Positions 51,990-61,280 of a stretch of DNA of 64,000 nt are shown piece by piece; the stretch's first letter is position 1, and each line of letters opens with the position of its first letter. Under the pieces are notes generated by a model. It was given only the letters and a program-made list of their open reading frames with translations, did not search any database and was not told where the DNA came from. Origin of the DNA: Perlucidibaca wandonensis (GTDB taxonomy: Bacteria > Pseudomonadota > Gammaproteobacteria > Pseudomonadales > Moraxellaceae). Made by a program: the position numbers and the translations under genes. The stretch lies in the NCBI RefSeq assembly GCF_042677145.1, contig NZ_JBHTIT010000001.1, positions 744,001 through 808,000 of the forward strand, written 5' to 3'.

Positions 51990-52128
51990 GATGTGCTCCT
52001 TAGTTTCAAAAATGAACAACGATTTTTTTTTCATGGTTTTAACGTATTCGTTGTCATCCACGAGTCGCAGTAGCTCAAAAAATATTCAGGCTGCTGTATA
52101 CATGGCGCAACATTAACTTACATCGGCA

Positions 52129-53415
52129 TTAGCGTAAATAGGGAGACCATACAGGTTCACGAACTTCGCCATCGACCGCGGGTAATCGCATCTTAAAACG
52201 GCCATCCAAAGACATAATGCCAAGCACGCCTAAACTGCCTTTTCGGGTCGCATAAACGACCATCTGACTATTGGGTGAGAAACTTGGTGACTCATCCAAA
52301 GGTGTATCGGTGAGGATGCTGAATACGCCGTTATTAAGATCTTGAATGCCGATAGCGTAAGTGCTGCCGCCAGTTTGGTGGACGACGGACAGGTAGCGGC
52401 CATTAGGGCTGATATCACCGCGGGCATTAAAGTTGCCGCTAAAGGTGAGGCGTTTGGTTTCACCATTGGCGATATTGAGACGATAAATTTGTGGGCCGCC
52501 ACTGCGATCAGAAGTGAAAATGAGTGATTTTCCGTCATTGCTCCAGCGTGGCTCAGTGTCGATGGCGGGGTTATTCGTTAAGCGCTTCAGTGCGTTGGTG
52601 GTGAGATCCATTAGGTAAATTTCTGGATTGCCATCACGAGATAATGTCAGTGCCATCGATTTACCATCGGGCGACCATGCTGGGGCGCCATTAAGGCCAG
52701 CAAAGTCGGTGAGCTTAGTGCGCTGACGAGTGGCTAGGTTTTGCACAAAAATGGCCGGCTTACGGCTTTCGAAAGAGACATAGGCAACTTGGCGAGCGCT
52801 TGGCGACCATGTTGGCGACAAAATCGGCTCAACAGAGTCGAGCAAGGTGATTTGACGCTCGCCGTCGATATCAGAAAGCTCAAGACGATAGCGGCGCTTG
52901 CCGTCACGCTTGTATTGGTTCACATAAAGAATTTTTGTCGAAAATACGCCCGGCTCACCGGTAACTTGCTTATAAATGCGATCGCTAATGTAGTGCGCGG
53001 CATCACGCCAGCGGCTGGCATCAACAGTAAAGGTTTCGCCTAAAACGCGCTCAAGGCCACCTTTTTTCAATAGCTCATAGCGGAATGAGTAGCGGCCATC
53101 GGCGGTTTTACTGGCTTGACCAATAACAACTAAGTCGGCTGCCACATTTTGCCAAACGCCAGGTAGCATTTCGGCGCTGCTACTGGGCCGACCGGGCAGG
53201 GCCGCTGTGTCGAGCGAGCGAAAACGACCGCTACGATCTAAGTCGGCTCGAATGATGTTTCCGGTGTTATCGCCTGCGGATATGCCGCCAAAAGGTACGA
53301 CGGCGATGGGCAATGCGTCATCTAAGCGCTGAGTGATTTCAATGGTCAGAGCCGCTTGGACTAAGCTTGAGACCAGCAGCAAGCATAGGCCGAGCCAAGT
53401 GTGACGCAACACCAT
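52129..53415 (-). CDS. tolB: Tol-Pal system periplasmic protein TolB
   Basis: Periplasmic beta-propeller that binds Pal and TolA. 428 residues: signal peptide (LGLCLLLVSSLVQAA, cut near 21-22), N-terminal domain (IAVVPFGGISAGDNTGNIIR), then repeated propeller blades (PTWSPSARQVAYVSFE; PAWSPDGKSMALTLSRDGNP; PRWSNDGKSLIFTSDRSGGP). Follows tolA by three bases. Confidence 0.96.
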   Translation of the reverse strand: MVLRHTWLGLCLLLVSSLVQAALTIEITQRLDDALPIAVVPFGGISAGDNTGNIIRADLDRSGRFRSLDTAALPGRPSSSAEMLPGVWQNVAADLVVIGQASKTADGRYSFRYELLKKGGLERVLGETFTVDASRWRDAAHYISDRIYKQVTGEPGVFSTKILYVNQYKRDGKRRYRLELSDIDGERQITLLDSVEPILSPTWSPSARQVAYVSFESRKPAIFVQNLATRQRTKLTDFAGLNGAPAWSPDGKSMALTLSRDGNPEIYLMDLTTNALKRLTNNPAIDTEPRWSNDGKSLIFTSDRSGGPQIYRLNIANGETKRLTFSGNFNARGDISPNGRYLSVVHQTGGSTYAIGIQDLNNGVFSILTDTPLDESPSFSPNSQMVVYATRKGSLGVLGIMSLDGRFKMRLPAVDGEVREPVWSPYLR

Positions 53416-53418
53416 AAG

Positions 53419-54318
53419 TTACTCCTCAGTAGTATAGTTCAGCGAGAATATACGGAAGTTATCACGAAACACAGCTGCATCGGCAGGAACCGGTAGCGGG
53501 CTGGCGCGTAAAACAGCATCTTTAACGCTGGCGTCGAAGGCTTCATTGCCGCTGCTTTTGGTGACGATAACCGACGTGACTTCGCCGCCCGGAATTAGCG
53601 TGATGCGCATCAGTGTGCTGAGCTGTCCGCTTACTTGCGGTGGGCGGCGCCACTGACTTTTAATTTTACGGTTGATGGCTAGTGTGAACTCTCGCAACTG
53701 CGCCGCTTGTTGTTTAGCTAGGGCGGCATTGGTCGCTGAGTTGGCTAGGTCATCAATTTCGGACTGCATTTGCTGGGCAAGCACTTCCTGCTGCTTACGA
53801 CGTATGTCTGCCTCTTGCTTGGCTTGCGCGGCATCGGCAATTCGTTTGGCCTCATCCATGACGCGTTTTGTTTCAGCGGCGGGGTCTGGACTTTTCTCAA
53901 GCTTTTTATCAGGCGCGGGCTTAGGCTCTGGATCAGGTTTAGCTTTTGGCTTTGCGTCTGGCTTCTGTGCAGGTTTAGTTTCAGTCTTTGGCTCAGGCAC
54001 AGGCTCTTTTTTAGGCTCTTTTTTAGGCTCTACTTTGGGCTCTACTTTGGGCTCTACTTTGGGCTCTACTTTGGGCTCTGGCTTTGGCTCAATTTTCGGC
54101 TCTGGGTCAGGAGCCGGCAATGGTTCGGGCGCAGGTTCAACTGCTGGTGCCGATGACTTAGGTGCCGCCTTTACCGTGGTTGGAGGTGCTACCAACATTG
54201 CTTGCATAGCTCTAGGAACGTCCGGCAATGTATGTGGTCGAGCAAATAGCACCAAGATCAACACCAATACGGCGTGACCAATAAGCGATAGCGTGGTGGC
54301 AGGCCAGCTCAGCTTCAT
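53419..54318 (-). CDS. tolA: Cell envelope integrity protein TolA
   Basis: Spans the envelope and transmits proton-driven force from TolQR to Pal/TolB. 299 residues, shorter than E. coli's 421: membrane helix about 8-26; then a Pro/Lys/Glu-rich stretch (about 45-150) with repeated EPKV or EPKK units; a short charged helix (about 155-200); and the C-terminal TolA domain (KIKSQWRRPPQVSGQLSTLM; FDASVKDAVLRASPLPVP). The long Ala-rich helix II of E. coli is largely replaced by the repeat region. Confidence 0.92.
   Translation of the reverse strand: MKLSWPATTLSLIGHAVLVLILVLFARPHTLPDVPRAMQAMLVAPPTTVKAAPKSSAPAVEPAPEPLPAPDPEPKIEPKPEPKVEPKVEPKVEPKVEPKKEPKKEPVPEPKTETKPAQKPDAKPKAKPDPEPKPAPDKKLEKSPDPAAETKRVMDEAKRIADAAQAKQEADIRRKQQEVLAQQMQSEIDDLANSATNAALAKQQAAQLREFTLAINRKIKSQWRRPPQVSGQLSTLMRITLIPGGEVTSVIVTKSSGNEAFDASVKDAVLRASPLPVPADAAVFRDNFRIFSLNYTTEE
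54026..54073 (-). repeat. Tandem 12-base repeat in tolA
   Basis: Four perfect copies of GGCTCTACTTTG on the forward strand, continuing with imperfect copies on both sides; on the coding strand they encode repeated KVEP. Copy number could change by slippage. Confidence 0.92.
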
Positions 54319-54406
54319 CGAGCGTTAATCCTGCAGCAAGACGAGTTTGCACCGCTCAACATCGCGGGTGAGCTATTTAGTAAGCAGACTAAACGGCTGG
54401 GCGCTC

Positions 54407-54850
54407 TCATGGCGTGTTGGGTAACTCAGTCAGCAGGCCTACTTGCGTGACGCCAGCTTGTTGCAGAGATGACATCAGCTCAATGACACGGCCGTAGCTG
54501 ACGCGCTGATCGCCATTAACCAAGACTGGCAGCTTTTCACCGCGTGATTGACGTAGCGCCCGAATCTCATTCGGTAGGTTTTGCATGCTCACTTCATTTC
54601 GCGTGGTCGGGTCAGATTGCAGCCAGAAGCTGCCATTGGCTTTAATGGTGACGATGAGCGGCTGTTGGTCATTAATTGATAATGCATCGGCCTCAGCTTC
54701 AGGCAAGTCGACCTCAATACCCTGCGTGAGCATTGGCGCTGTGATCATGAAAATTACTAGAAGCACCAACATGACGTCGATATAAGGCACCACGTTCATT
54801 TCCGACATGGGCTTTTTGCGTGGGCGCCGAAACGAAGACTGTAAGCTCAT
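54407..54850 (-). CDS. tolR: Tol-Pal system protein TolR
   Basis: Inner-membrane ion-channel partner of TolQ, of the ExbD/TolR family. 147 residues: one membrane helix (about 21-42) with the essential aspartate Asp25 in VPYIDVMLVLLVIF, then a periplasmic domain. Two bases behind tolQ and 88 bases before tolA. Confidence 0.96.
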   Translation of the reverse strand: MSLQSSFRRPRKKPMSEMNVVPYIDVMLVLLVIFMITAPMLTQGIEVDLPEAEADALSINDQQPLIVTIKANGSFWLQSDPTTRNEVSMQNLPNEIRALRQSRGEKLPVLVNGDQRVSYGRVIELMSSLQQAGVTQVGLLTELPNTP

Positions 54851-54852
54851 GC

Positions 54853-55551
54853 TTAGTGGCCTGTGCTCGAGCGAGCAGAGTGTGCTTCGCGATGCAAAAT
54901 GCTGCTTAGTTCTTCGGCGAAGATTTCGTAGCGCGACAATAAACCATCACTTTCTGCCGCAAAACGGTTGTAAGCAAGCACTGCTGGAATAGCAGCAAAC
55001 AGGCCGATGGCAGTAGCAATCAAGGCTTCTGCAATGCCGGGGGCGACCACTGCGAGCGTGGCTTGCTGCACTTTTGCCAAGCCAATAAACGACGACATGA
55101 TGCCCCAGACTGTGCCAAATAGGCCGATGTATGGGCTGGTAGAGCCAACGCTGGCCAAGAAGGGTAGTTGTGTTTCTAAGCGAGTTTGCTCAACGCTCAG
55201 CGCAATGCGTAAAGCACGTGCCACGCCTTGCATGGTGGCATCTGGGTCGGCATTTTTTTCACGCAGACGGAGAAACTCTTGGAAGCCGGCACGGAATAGA
55301 TTCTCGCAGCCAGAATCGGTGCTAGGTGATTGCGCTACTTGTTCGCTGAGTTGACGCATATCAGCACCGGACCAAAAGCGTTCTTCGAATTTTGATGCCA
55401 GTGTTTTTGCGCGGCTATAGACAGCGCGGCGCTGCATGATAATGCCCCAAGACATCACAGAGGCGATGACAAGAATAAGCATGACAGCCTGAACAACTGG
55501 GCTGGCACCGAGGATTAAGGAAGTGATGGTCATCTCGGGAGCAGCGGTCAT
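54853..55551 (-). CDS. tolQ: Tol-Pal system protein TolQ
   Basis: Proton-channel pentamer subunit of the ExbB/MotA family. 232 residues, three membrane helices and the conserved ASVGSTSPYIGLFGTVWGIM segment. Start overlaps the ybgC stop by four bases (ATGA). Confidence 0.96.
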   Translation of the reverse strand: MTAAPEMTITSLILGASPVVQAVMLILVIASVMSWGIIMQRRAVYSRAKTLASKFEERFWSGADMRQLSEQVAQSPSTDSGCENLFRAGFQEFLRLREKNADPDATMQGVARALRIALSVEQTRLETQLPFLASVGSTSPYIGLFGTVWGIMSSFIGLAKVQQATLAVVAPGIAEALIATAIGLFAAIPAVLAYNRFAAESDGLLSRYEIFAEELSSILHREAHSARSSTGH

Positions 55552-55961
55552 GGGGTATTTCCTAGCAAGGGTGCAAGTAAGTCGGACAAGGTAGTGGGCA
55601 GCGGCCGTGGTTTCAAGTGCTGTTGGTCAACACAGGCAACTTCAATATGAGCATCGGCTATGAAGACGCCGGCGCGCGTAATGCGTTGACGAAAATGTAG
55701 CGATGCACGGCCAATTTTACTTATGGCTGCGCTGACCATGAGATGGTCATCTAGGCGAGCGGGTTGTTTATAGTCAACGCTGGCGTGACGGACAACGAAT
55801 AACACGGGGTCTGGGCTCGTTAAATAATGGTCAAAGCCGAGGCTACGCAAGCATTCGGTGCGAGCGCGCTCGAAAAACTTTAAGTAGTTGACGTAATAGA
55901 CAATGCCGCCGGCGTCGGTGTCTTCAATATAGACGCGCACAGGCCAGCTAAACTCAGTCAT
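55548..55961 (-). CDS. ybgC: Acyl-CoA thioesterase YbgC
   Basis: Hotdog-fold thioesterase of the Tol-Pal operon. 137 residues with DTDAGGIVYYVNYLKFFERA, the catalytic Asp at the start of that motif. Where E. coli has His after VVY the sequence has Tyr, as in Pseudomonas. Overlaps ruvB by eight bases. Confidence 0.94.
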   Translation of the reverse strand: MTEFSWPVRVYIEDTDAGGIVYYVNYLKFFERARTECLRSLGFDHYLTSPDPVLFVVRHASVDYKQPARLDDHLMVSAAISKIGRASLHFRQRITRAGVFIADAHIEVACVDQQHLKPRPLPTTLSDLLAPLLGNTP

Positions 55962-56973
55962 TACGCTGCTCCGGCGGCTTTAGGCCGAGTTGCAACCACG
56001 CTTGTTGGCTGGCCATGCGCCCGCGAGCCGTACGTATTAGTAAGCCTTGCTGAATCAAATAGGGCTCGATGACATCTTCAAGCGTGCCAGCATCTTCAGA
56101 AAGTGCCGCCGCCAATGACTCAACGCCAACTGGACCGCCGCTAAATTTTTCTATTAATAGCAATAAGAAGCGCCGATCGAGGCCATCGAGTCCTTGTGGA
56201 TCAACATCGAGCAGAGTCAATGCATCTTGAGCGATGGCTTGCGAAATGACGCCATTGCCTTTGACCTCAGCAAAGTCACGCACGCGTCGTAGCAGTCGAT
56301 TGGCGATACGCGGTGTGCCACGAGCTCGGCGAGCGATCTCAACCGCGCCTGCAGGCTCGATTCGCAAATTCAATAAATCTGCAGAGCGGGTGACGATATG
56401 CGTTAAGTCGGCGACGTTATAAAACTGTAAGCGTTGCACGATGCCGAATCTGTCGCGCAATGGCGAAGTGAGCAGGCCAGCGCGCGTGGTGGCGCCAATC
56501 AGTGTGAATGGCGGCAGGTCGAGCTTAATCGAACGCGCGGCAGGGCCTTCGCCAATGACAATATCGAGCTGATAATCTTCCATTGCTGGATAAAGAATTT
56601 CTTCCACTACCGGCGATAAGCGGTGAATTTCGTCGATAAATAAGACATCACCGGCTTCTAGGTTGGTCAGGAGTGCGGCTAAATCACCAGCGCGCTCAAG
56701 CACAGGGCCGGAGGTTGAGCGCAATTCGCCGCCCATTTCTCGGGCAATGATATTAGCCAGAGTGGTCTTGCCTAAGCCTGGTGGACCGAAGATTAAGGTG
56801 TGGTCTAGCGCTTCTTCACGGCTGCGCGCGGCCTCAATGAAGATGGCCATTTGCTCACGCACTTGCGGCTGACCGATATAGTCTTCAAGGCGCGTTGGGC
56901 GAATGGCGCGATCAATGGCTTGCTCTAAAGGTTTGCGCTCACCGGTGATGAGGCGATCGGATTCGACACTCAT
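55954..56973 (-). CDS. ruvB: Holliday junction branch migration ATPase RuvB
   Basis: Motor that drives branch migration in homologous recombination. 339 residues: Walker A GPPGLGKTT (about 65-73), Walker B LFIDEIHRLS (about 110), sensor GATTRAGLL, and a C-terminal winged helix. Overlaps ruvA by four bases. Confidence 0.97.
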   Translation of the reverse strand: MSVESDRLITGERKPLEQAIDRAIRPTRLEDYIGQPQVREQMAIFIEAARSREEALDHTLIFGPPGLGKTTLANIIAREMGGELRSTSGPVLERAGDLAALLTNLEAGDVLFIDEIHRLSPVVEEILYPAMEDYQLDIVIGEGPAARSIKLDLPPFTLIGATTRAGLLTSPLRDRFGIVQRLQFYNVADLTHIVTRSADLLNLRIEPAGAVEIARRARGTPRIANRLLRRVRDFAEVKGNGVISQAIAQDALTLLDVDPQGLDGLDRRFLLLLIEKFSGGPVGVESLAAALSEDAGTLEDVIEPYLIQQGLLIRTARGRMASQQAWLQLGLKPPEQRND

Positions 56974-57590
56974 GATTTCAATAGGCCTTTTAGCGCGGCG
57001 CGGACGACACTGGCGGTGTCATCGCTGTTTAAGGCACTGTCTTTTAGCGCGGCATTAACCGCCCGCTGCGCCTCTACTGGCTTATAGCCCAAGGCCACAA
57101 GCGCGCTCATCGCCTCTTCACTGGCGGTTGCCTCTGGCACCAGCGAAACATTGGCGGCTTTTTGCTCGCCGGGCAATGACACGGAGAACTTATCAAGTTT
57201 ATCGCGCAGTTCTATCACTAAGCGTTCAGCGGTTTTTTTACCAATGCCAGGGATGCGGGTGAGGGTGGCGATATCTTCGCGCTGCAAGCAGTTGCGTAAG
57301 GCGCTGACTTCCATGCCGGAGAGTATAGTTAAAGCCAGTTTTGGCCCAACGCCACTGACTTTTATCAGTAGCAAAAACACGCTGCGTTGCTCGCGCTCAT
57401 GAAAGCCAAAAAGTTGATGCGCATCCTCTCGCACAGCCATATGCGTCCACAAGGTCAGCGGCTCGTTCGTGCTTGGTAGCTGATAATACGTGGTCAACGG
57501 CACATCTACGGCGTAACCCACGCCCTGAACATCGAGCACAATATGTGCGCTTTCTTTATCGATCAAAATGCCGCTTAAGCGCGAAATCAT
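56970..57590 (-). CDS. ruvA: Holliday junction protein RuvA
   Basis: Junction-binding tetramer that loads RuvB. 206 residues with an N-terminal OB fold (MISRLSGILIDKESAHIVLD), two helix-hairpin-helix motifs (VSGVGPKLALTILSGM; IPGIGKKTAERLVIEL) and a C-terminal RuvB-binding domain. 73 bases after ruvC. Confidence 0.97.
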   Translation of the reverse strand: MISRLSGILIDKESAHIVLDVQGVGYAVDVPLTTYYQLPSTNEPLTLWTHMAVREDAHQLFGFHEREQRSVFLLLIKVSGVGPKLALTILSGMEVSALRNCLQREDIATLTRIPGIGKKTAERLVIELRDKLDKFSVSLPGEQKAANVSLVPEATASEEAMSALVALGYKPVEAQRAVNAALKDSALNSDDTASVVRAALKGLLKS

Positions 57591-57663
57591 GCCACGTTAT
57601 CCTTGTTATATGAGGCTGCTCTGGACCGAATTGGCACATTGTGTACGAGCCTGCCGTGAGGCA

Positions 57664-58182
57664 TTAACGGCCACGGCCTCGACGCAAGCCAGTAATCGTC
57701 ATTTTTAGCATATTTGCGTTGGCATGAGCATGGCACAAGGCAGCCGCTAAGGCATCGGCAGCATCGGCTTGTGGGCACGTTTGTAGCTGTAACAGGCGCA
57801 TGACCATGTGCTGAACTTGTACCTTATCGGCTGCACCGGTGCCAACTACAGACTGCTTAATTTGTCTGGCGCTGTACTCGGCAACACTTATGCCGGCATG
57901 GCCGATAGCAACTAGCGCGGCTCCGCGAGCTTGGCCTAGTTTGAGTGCTGAGTCGGCATTATTCGATAAAAATACTTGCTCGACACTGGCCTGAGTTGGC
58001 TGCCATTGCGCGATGACTTGGCTTAAGCCTTGGAATATCGTCAGCACCCGCTCAGGCAGCGTCTCTTCAGTTTTCATACGGATGCAGCCGCTGTCGACAT
58101 AGCGCCAACCACGACCCTCGGCGGCAATGATCCCGTAGCCGGTAATGCGCGAGCCGGGATCAACGCCGAGGATGATGCTCAA
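57664..58182 (-). CDS. ruvC: Crossover junction endonuclease RuvC
   Basis: Cuts Holliday junctions. 172 residues with the first catalytic Asp8 in ILGVDPGSRITGYG, a catalytic Glu in VEQVFLSNNADSA, and the acidic pair in ADAADALAAALCHAH. Seven bases after the yebC stop. Confidence 0.96.
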   Translation of the reverse strand: MSIILGVDPGSRITGYGIIAAEGRGWRYVDSGCIRMKTEETLPERVLTIFQGLSQVIAQWQPTQASVEQVFLSNNADSALKLGQARGAALVAIGHAGISVAEYSARQIKQSVVGTGAADKVQVQHMVMRLLQLQTCPQADAADALAAALCHAHANANMLKMTITGLRRGRGR

Positions 58183-58189
58183 GCGTGGC

Positions 58190-58939
58190 TTACGCGTTCA
58201 GCGCGGCCATCACTGCCTCGCTGAAATTGGCGTTGGTGTAGACGTTTTGCACATCATCAAGATCTTCTAACATATCGATTAGCTTGAGGATTTTCTCGGC
58301 CTGCTCAAGTTCAGTGATGTCGGCCTCGGTGCTGGCTTTCATGGTCACTTCAGCTTGCTCAGACTTAAGGCCAGCAGCCTCTAAGGCATCAGCGACGGCA
58401 CCAAATGCTTCTGGCGTGGTAACAACAGTGAAGCCATCTTCATCGCTTTCGACATCTTCAGCACCGGCCTCTAAAGCAACTTCGAGCAGGCGGTCTTCAT
58501 TGGTGTCGGCGCTGAAAACGATTTCGCCACGCTTAGCAAACAAGTAAGCCACTGAGCCGCTGGTGCCCAAGTTGCCACCATTTCGGCTAAAGCCATGGCG
58601 CACTTCCGAGACTGTGCGGTTGATGTTGTCGGTCATGGTTTCGACCAACACTGCAACACCGCCAACGCCATAGCCTTCATAGGTGAGTTCATCGAGCTTC
58701 TTATCGTCGTCGCCACCAGCACCACGCAAGATGGCACGGTTGACGACATCGCGCGTCATATTCGCACCCAAGGCCTTGTAGACAATGGCACGCAAACGCG
58801 GGTTGTCGGCTTCATTGGGGCCGCCTAAGCGCGCAGCAACGGTAATTTCACGAATAAACTTGGTGAAAACTTTGCCGCGCGAGGCATCGGTACGCGCTTT
58901 TTTATGCTTGATGTTTGCCCATTTGGAATGTCCAGCCAT
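58190..58939 (-). CDS. yebC: YebC/PmpR family DNA-binding regulatory or translation protein
   Basis: 249 residues beginning MAGHSKWANIKHKKARTDA, the family mark, with the acidic middle and C-terminal domains. Long annotated as transcription regulator; members are now also tied to translation of proline-rich stretches. Ten bases behind aspS. Confidence 0.95.
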   Translation of the reverse strand: MAGHSKWANIKHKKARTDASRGKVFTKFIREITVAARLGGPNEADNPRLRAIVYKALGANMTRDVVNRAILRGAGGDDDKKLDELTYEGYGVGGVAVLVETMTDNINRTVSEVRHGFSRNGGNLGTSGSVAYLFAKRGEIVFSADTNEDRLLEVALEAGAEDVESDEDGFTVVTTPEAFGAVADALEAAGLKSEQAEVTMKASTEADITELEQAEKILKLIDMLEDLDDVQNVYTNANFSEAVMAALNA

Positions 58940-58949
58940 GGCTTACTCC

Positions 58950-60779
58950 TTAGGCGCCAGTTACGGGCGTAGTTGTCGGTGTGGTTGCTGGCGCGGCCAC
59001 TTTCGCCTCTTCACGCAGACGAATACCCAGTTCACGTAACTGCTTAGCTTCAACCGGCGCTGGCGCATGCGTCATTAAGCATTCGGCAGTTTTCGTTTTC
59101 GGGAAAGCAATCACGTCACGAATGGAGGTCGCGCCAGTCATCAGCATGACTAAGCGATCGAGGCCAAATGCCAAGCCGCCGTGGGGCGGTGCACCGTATT
59201 TCAGTGCGTCGAGCAGGAATTCGAACTTCTCATTGGCTTCTTCATCGCTAATGCCCAGGGCTTTAAACACGGCCTTTTGCATGTCGAGATTGTAAATACG
59301 CAGTGAGCCGCCGCCGAGTTCGGTGCCGTTGAGCACCATGTCATAGGCGACCGAAATGGCTTCGCCTGGATTAGTTCTCAGTGTCTCAACGTCGCATTTT
59401 GGCAAAGTGAAAGGATGGTGCACTGAAGTCCACTGGCCATCGCTGATTTCTTCAAACATCGGGAAGTCGACGACCCATAGCGGTGCCCATTCGCAAGTTA
59501 GCAATTTTTGATCGTTGCCAACTTTCACGCGTAATGCACCGAGAGCGTCATTGACCACACGGGCTTTATCGGCGCCGAAGAAGATCAAGTCGCCATTGCC
59601 AGCGCCAGTACGCTCGATGATGGCTTTTAACGCGTCATCGGGCAGGAACTTAACGATGGGCGATTGCAAGCCACTGCCTTCGCCATTATGGATATTGCTG
59701 ACATCGTTGACCTTGATGTATGCCAAACCTTTGGCGCCATAAATGCCGACAAATTTGGTGTATTCGTCGATCTGGCTGCGTGGCATAGCAGCGCCGCCAG
59801 GTACGCGCAGGGCGGCGATACGGCCTTTAGGATCTTTCGCTGGGCCGGCGAAAACTTTGAACTCAACCTTGTCCATCAAATCAGCGACATCGACCAACTC
59901 TAAAGGGTTACGTAGGTCGGGCTTGTCTGAACCAAAGCGGCGCATGGCATCGGCATAAGTCATGCGCGGGAAGGCGTCAAATTTCACACCGAGCAGCTGA
60001 TCAAACAGCTCAACGGCCATATCCTCAGTGATCTGCATGATTTGCTCGTCGTTCATGAACGAGGTTTCGATGTCGATCTGTGTGAATTCTGGCTGACGAT
60101 CGGCGCGCAAATCTTCGTCACGGAAGCATTTAGCGATTTGGTAATAGCGATCGAAGCCGGAAACCATCAATAACTGCTTAAACAGCTGTGGTGACTGCGG
60201 CAGCGCAAAAAAACTACCGGGCTGTGTCCGTGACGGCACCAAGTAATCACGCGCGCCTTCTGGTGTGGCACGAGTCAGGATGGGCGTCTCCACATCTAAG
60301 AAGCCGTGGCGATCTAAATAATTGCGAATTAGCGTAGTGACCTTTGAGCGAAAACGCATGCGCTCGAGCATTTCTGGTCGACGCATATCGAGAAAACGGA
60401 ATTTAAGACGGGTTTCTTCGCCGACGTTGCTGAAGTCATCGTTGAGCGGGAAGGGTGGCGTTTCTGATTGCGCCAAAATTTCGATTTCTTTGCCCAAGAC
60501 TTCAATTTGACCCGATGGCATGGTGCTGTTTTCAGTGCCGGCATAACGCTGGCGCACACGGCCAGTGATTTTCAGCACATATTCCGAGCGAGATTTATCG
60601 GCGGTAGCAAATGCTTCTGGAGTATCTGGATCAATGACTACTTGCACCAAGCCTTCGCGATCGCGCAGATCGAGAAAAATCACGCCGCCGTGATCACGAC
60701 GACGGTGCACCCAGCCGCATAGAGTCACGGTTTGGTCGATAAACGATTGATTCAAATTACCGCAATAATGGCTACGCAT
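58950..60779 (-). CDS. aspS: Aspartyl-tRNA synthetase
   Basis: Charges tRNA-Asp. 609 residues, bacterial class II form: N-terminal anticodon-binding OB fold (TVTLCGWVHRRRDHGGVIF), motif 2 (FRDEDLRADRQPEFTQID), the GAD insertion domain and motif 3 (GLAFGLDRLVML). Ends in an Ala/Thr/Pro-rich tail. First gene of the reverse block aspS to queC. Confidence 0.97.
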   Translation of the reverse strand: MRSHYCGNLNQSFIDQTVTLCGWVHRRRDHGGVIFLDLRDREGLVQVVIDPDTPEAFATADKSRSEYVLKITGRVRQRYAGTENSTMPSGQIEVLGKEIEILAQSETPPFPLNDDFSNVGEETRLKFRFLDMRRPEMLERMRFRSKVTTLIRNYLDRHGFLDVETPILTRATPEGARDYLVPSRTQPGSFFALPQSPQLFKQLLMVSGFDRYYQIAKCFRDEDLRADRQPEFTQIDIETSFMNDEQIMQITEDMAVELFDQLLGVKFDAFPRMTYADAMRRFGSDKPDLRNPLELVDVADLMDKVEFKVFAGPAKDPKGRIAALRVPGGAAMPRSQIDEYTKFVGIYGAKGLAYIKVNDVSNIHNGEGSGLQSPIVKFLPDDALKAIIERTGAGNGDLIFFGADKARVVNDALGALRVKVGNDQKLLTCEWAPLWVVDFPMFEEISDGQWTSVHHPFTLPKCDVETLRTNPGEAISVAYDMVLNGTELGGGSLRIYNLDMQKAVFKALGISDEEANEKFEFLLDALKYGAPPHGGLAFGLDRLVMLMTGATSIRDVIAFPKTKTAECLMTHAPAPVEAKQLRELGIRLREEAKVAAPATTPTTTPVTGA

Positions 60780-60840
60780 AAGGCCAACTTCTCAGATCAA
60801 AAATGGGGTGAATAGCTGTTGCTAATTCAGCAGGTGGGCA

Positions 60841-60870
60841 AGTATAGCGAAGTCGCCGTGTGCCTGCGAA
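60841..60870 (-). promoter_or_regulatory. Possible sigma-70 promoter for aspS
   Basis: Reverse strand TTCGCA, 18 bases, TATACT; the -10 box ends about 62 bases before aspS. The -35 matches four of six. Confidence 0.4.
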
Positions 60871-61006
60871 GGATGAGGCTATAAAGATTGCTTTACAGAT
60901 GAAAAATCTTGGAGTAAATAGCGCGTTTAGCGGCGCAATTGCATGCTCGAGCATGAGCTATCGCCAGCTAAACACGATAACGCGTGGCCTGTAGGAGGGC
61001 TTGGTG

Positions 61007-61177
61007 ATGGAAGAAGCATTTTTAGAAGAAGATGCGGGTGATCAAGATAACGAAGAGACGGAAAAGACCAATTCCGTTAAAAACGTGCTCGATAAGCGTC
61101 GAACCTTAGATGACAAGCTCGACGAGCGCCGCCTACGTCGCGAACTACGCGACTACGATTTCGATTTAGACGATTAA
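61007..61177 (+). CDS. Small acidic and basic protein, PA3496-like
   Basis: 56 residues, preceded by AGGAGGG seven bases before the ATG. First 20 residues strongly acidic (MEEAFLEEDAGDQDNEE), then a charged helix (LDKRRTLDDKLDERRLRREL) ending DYDFDLDD. It resembles the PA3496 family of small proteins in Pseudomonas, listed as putative envelope integrity proteins; function is not established. No signal peptide. Confidence 0.75.
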   Translation: MEEAFLEEDAGDQDNEETEKTNSVKNVLDKRRTLDDKLDERRLRRELRDYDFDLDD

Positions 61178-61212
61178 TTGTTCGATTGCTCAAGCCAGTT
61201 AGCGCCTTGAAC

Positions 61213-61240
61213 TTGCACGTCGGCGCTGACTGGGCATAAT
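61213..61240 (+). promoter_or_regulatory. Probable sigma-70 promoter for sodB
   Basis: TTGCAC, 16 bases, CATAAT, preceded by TGGG as a weak extended -10, 40 bases before sodB. Confidence 0.5.
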
Positions 61241-61280
61241 GGCGGGGTTCGATTCACTCACATAAAACAAGGATTTGATC

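Noticed and set aside
53672..54277. Long forward reading frame of 201 codons over tolA
   Set aside because: It is the antisense shadow of the tolA repeat: a Gly/Ser repeat product with no ribosome site, while the reverse strand has clear TolA domains.
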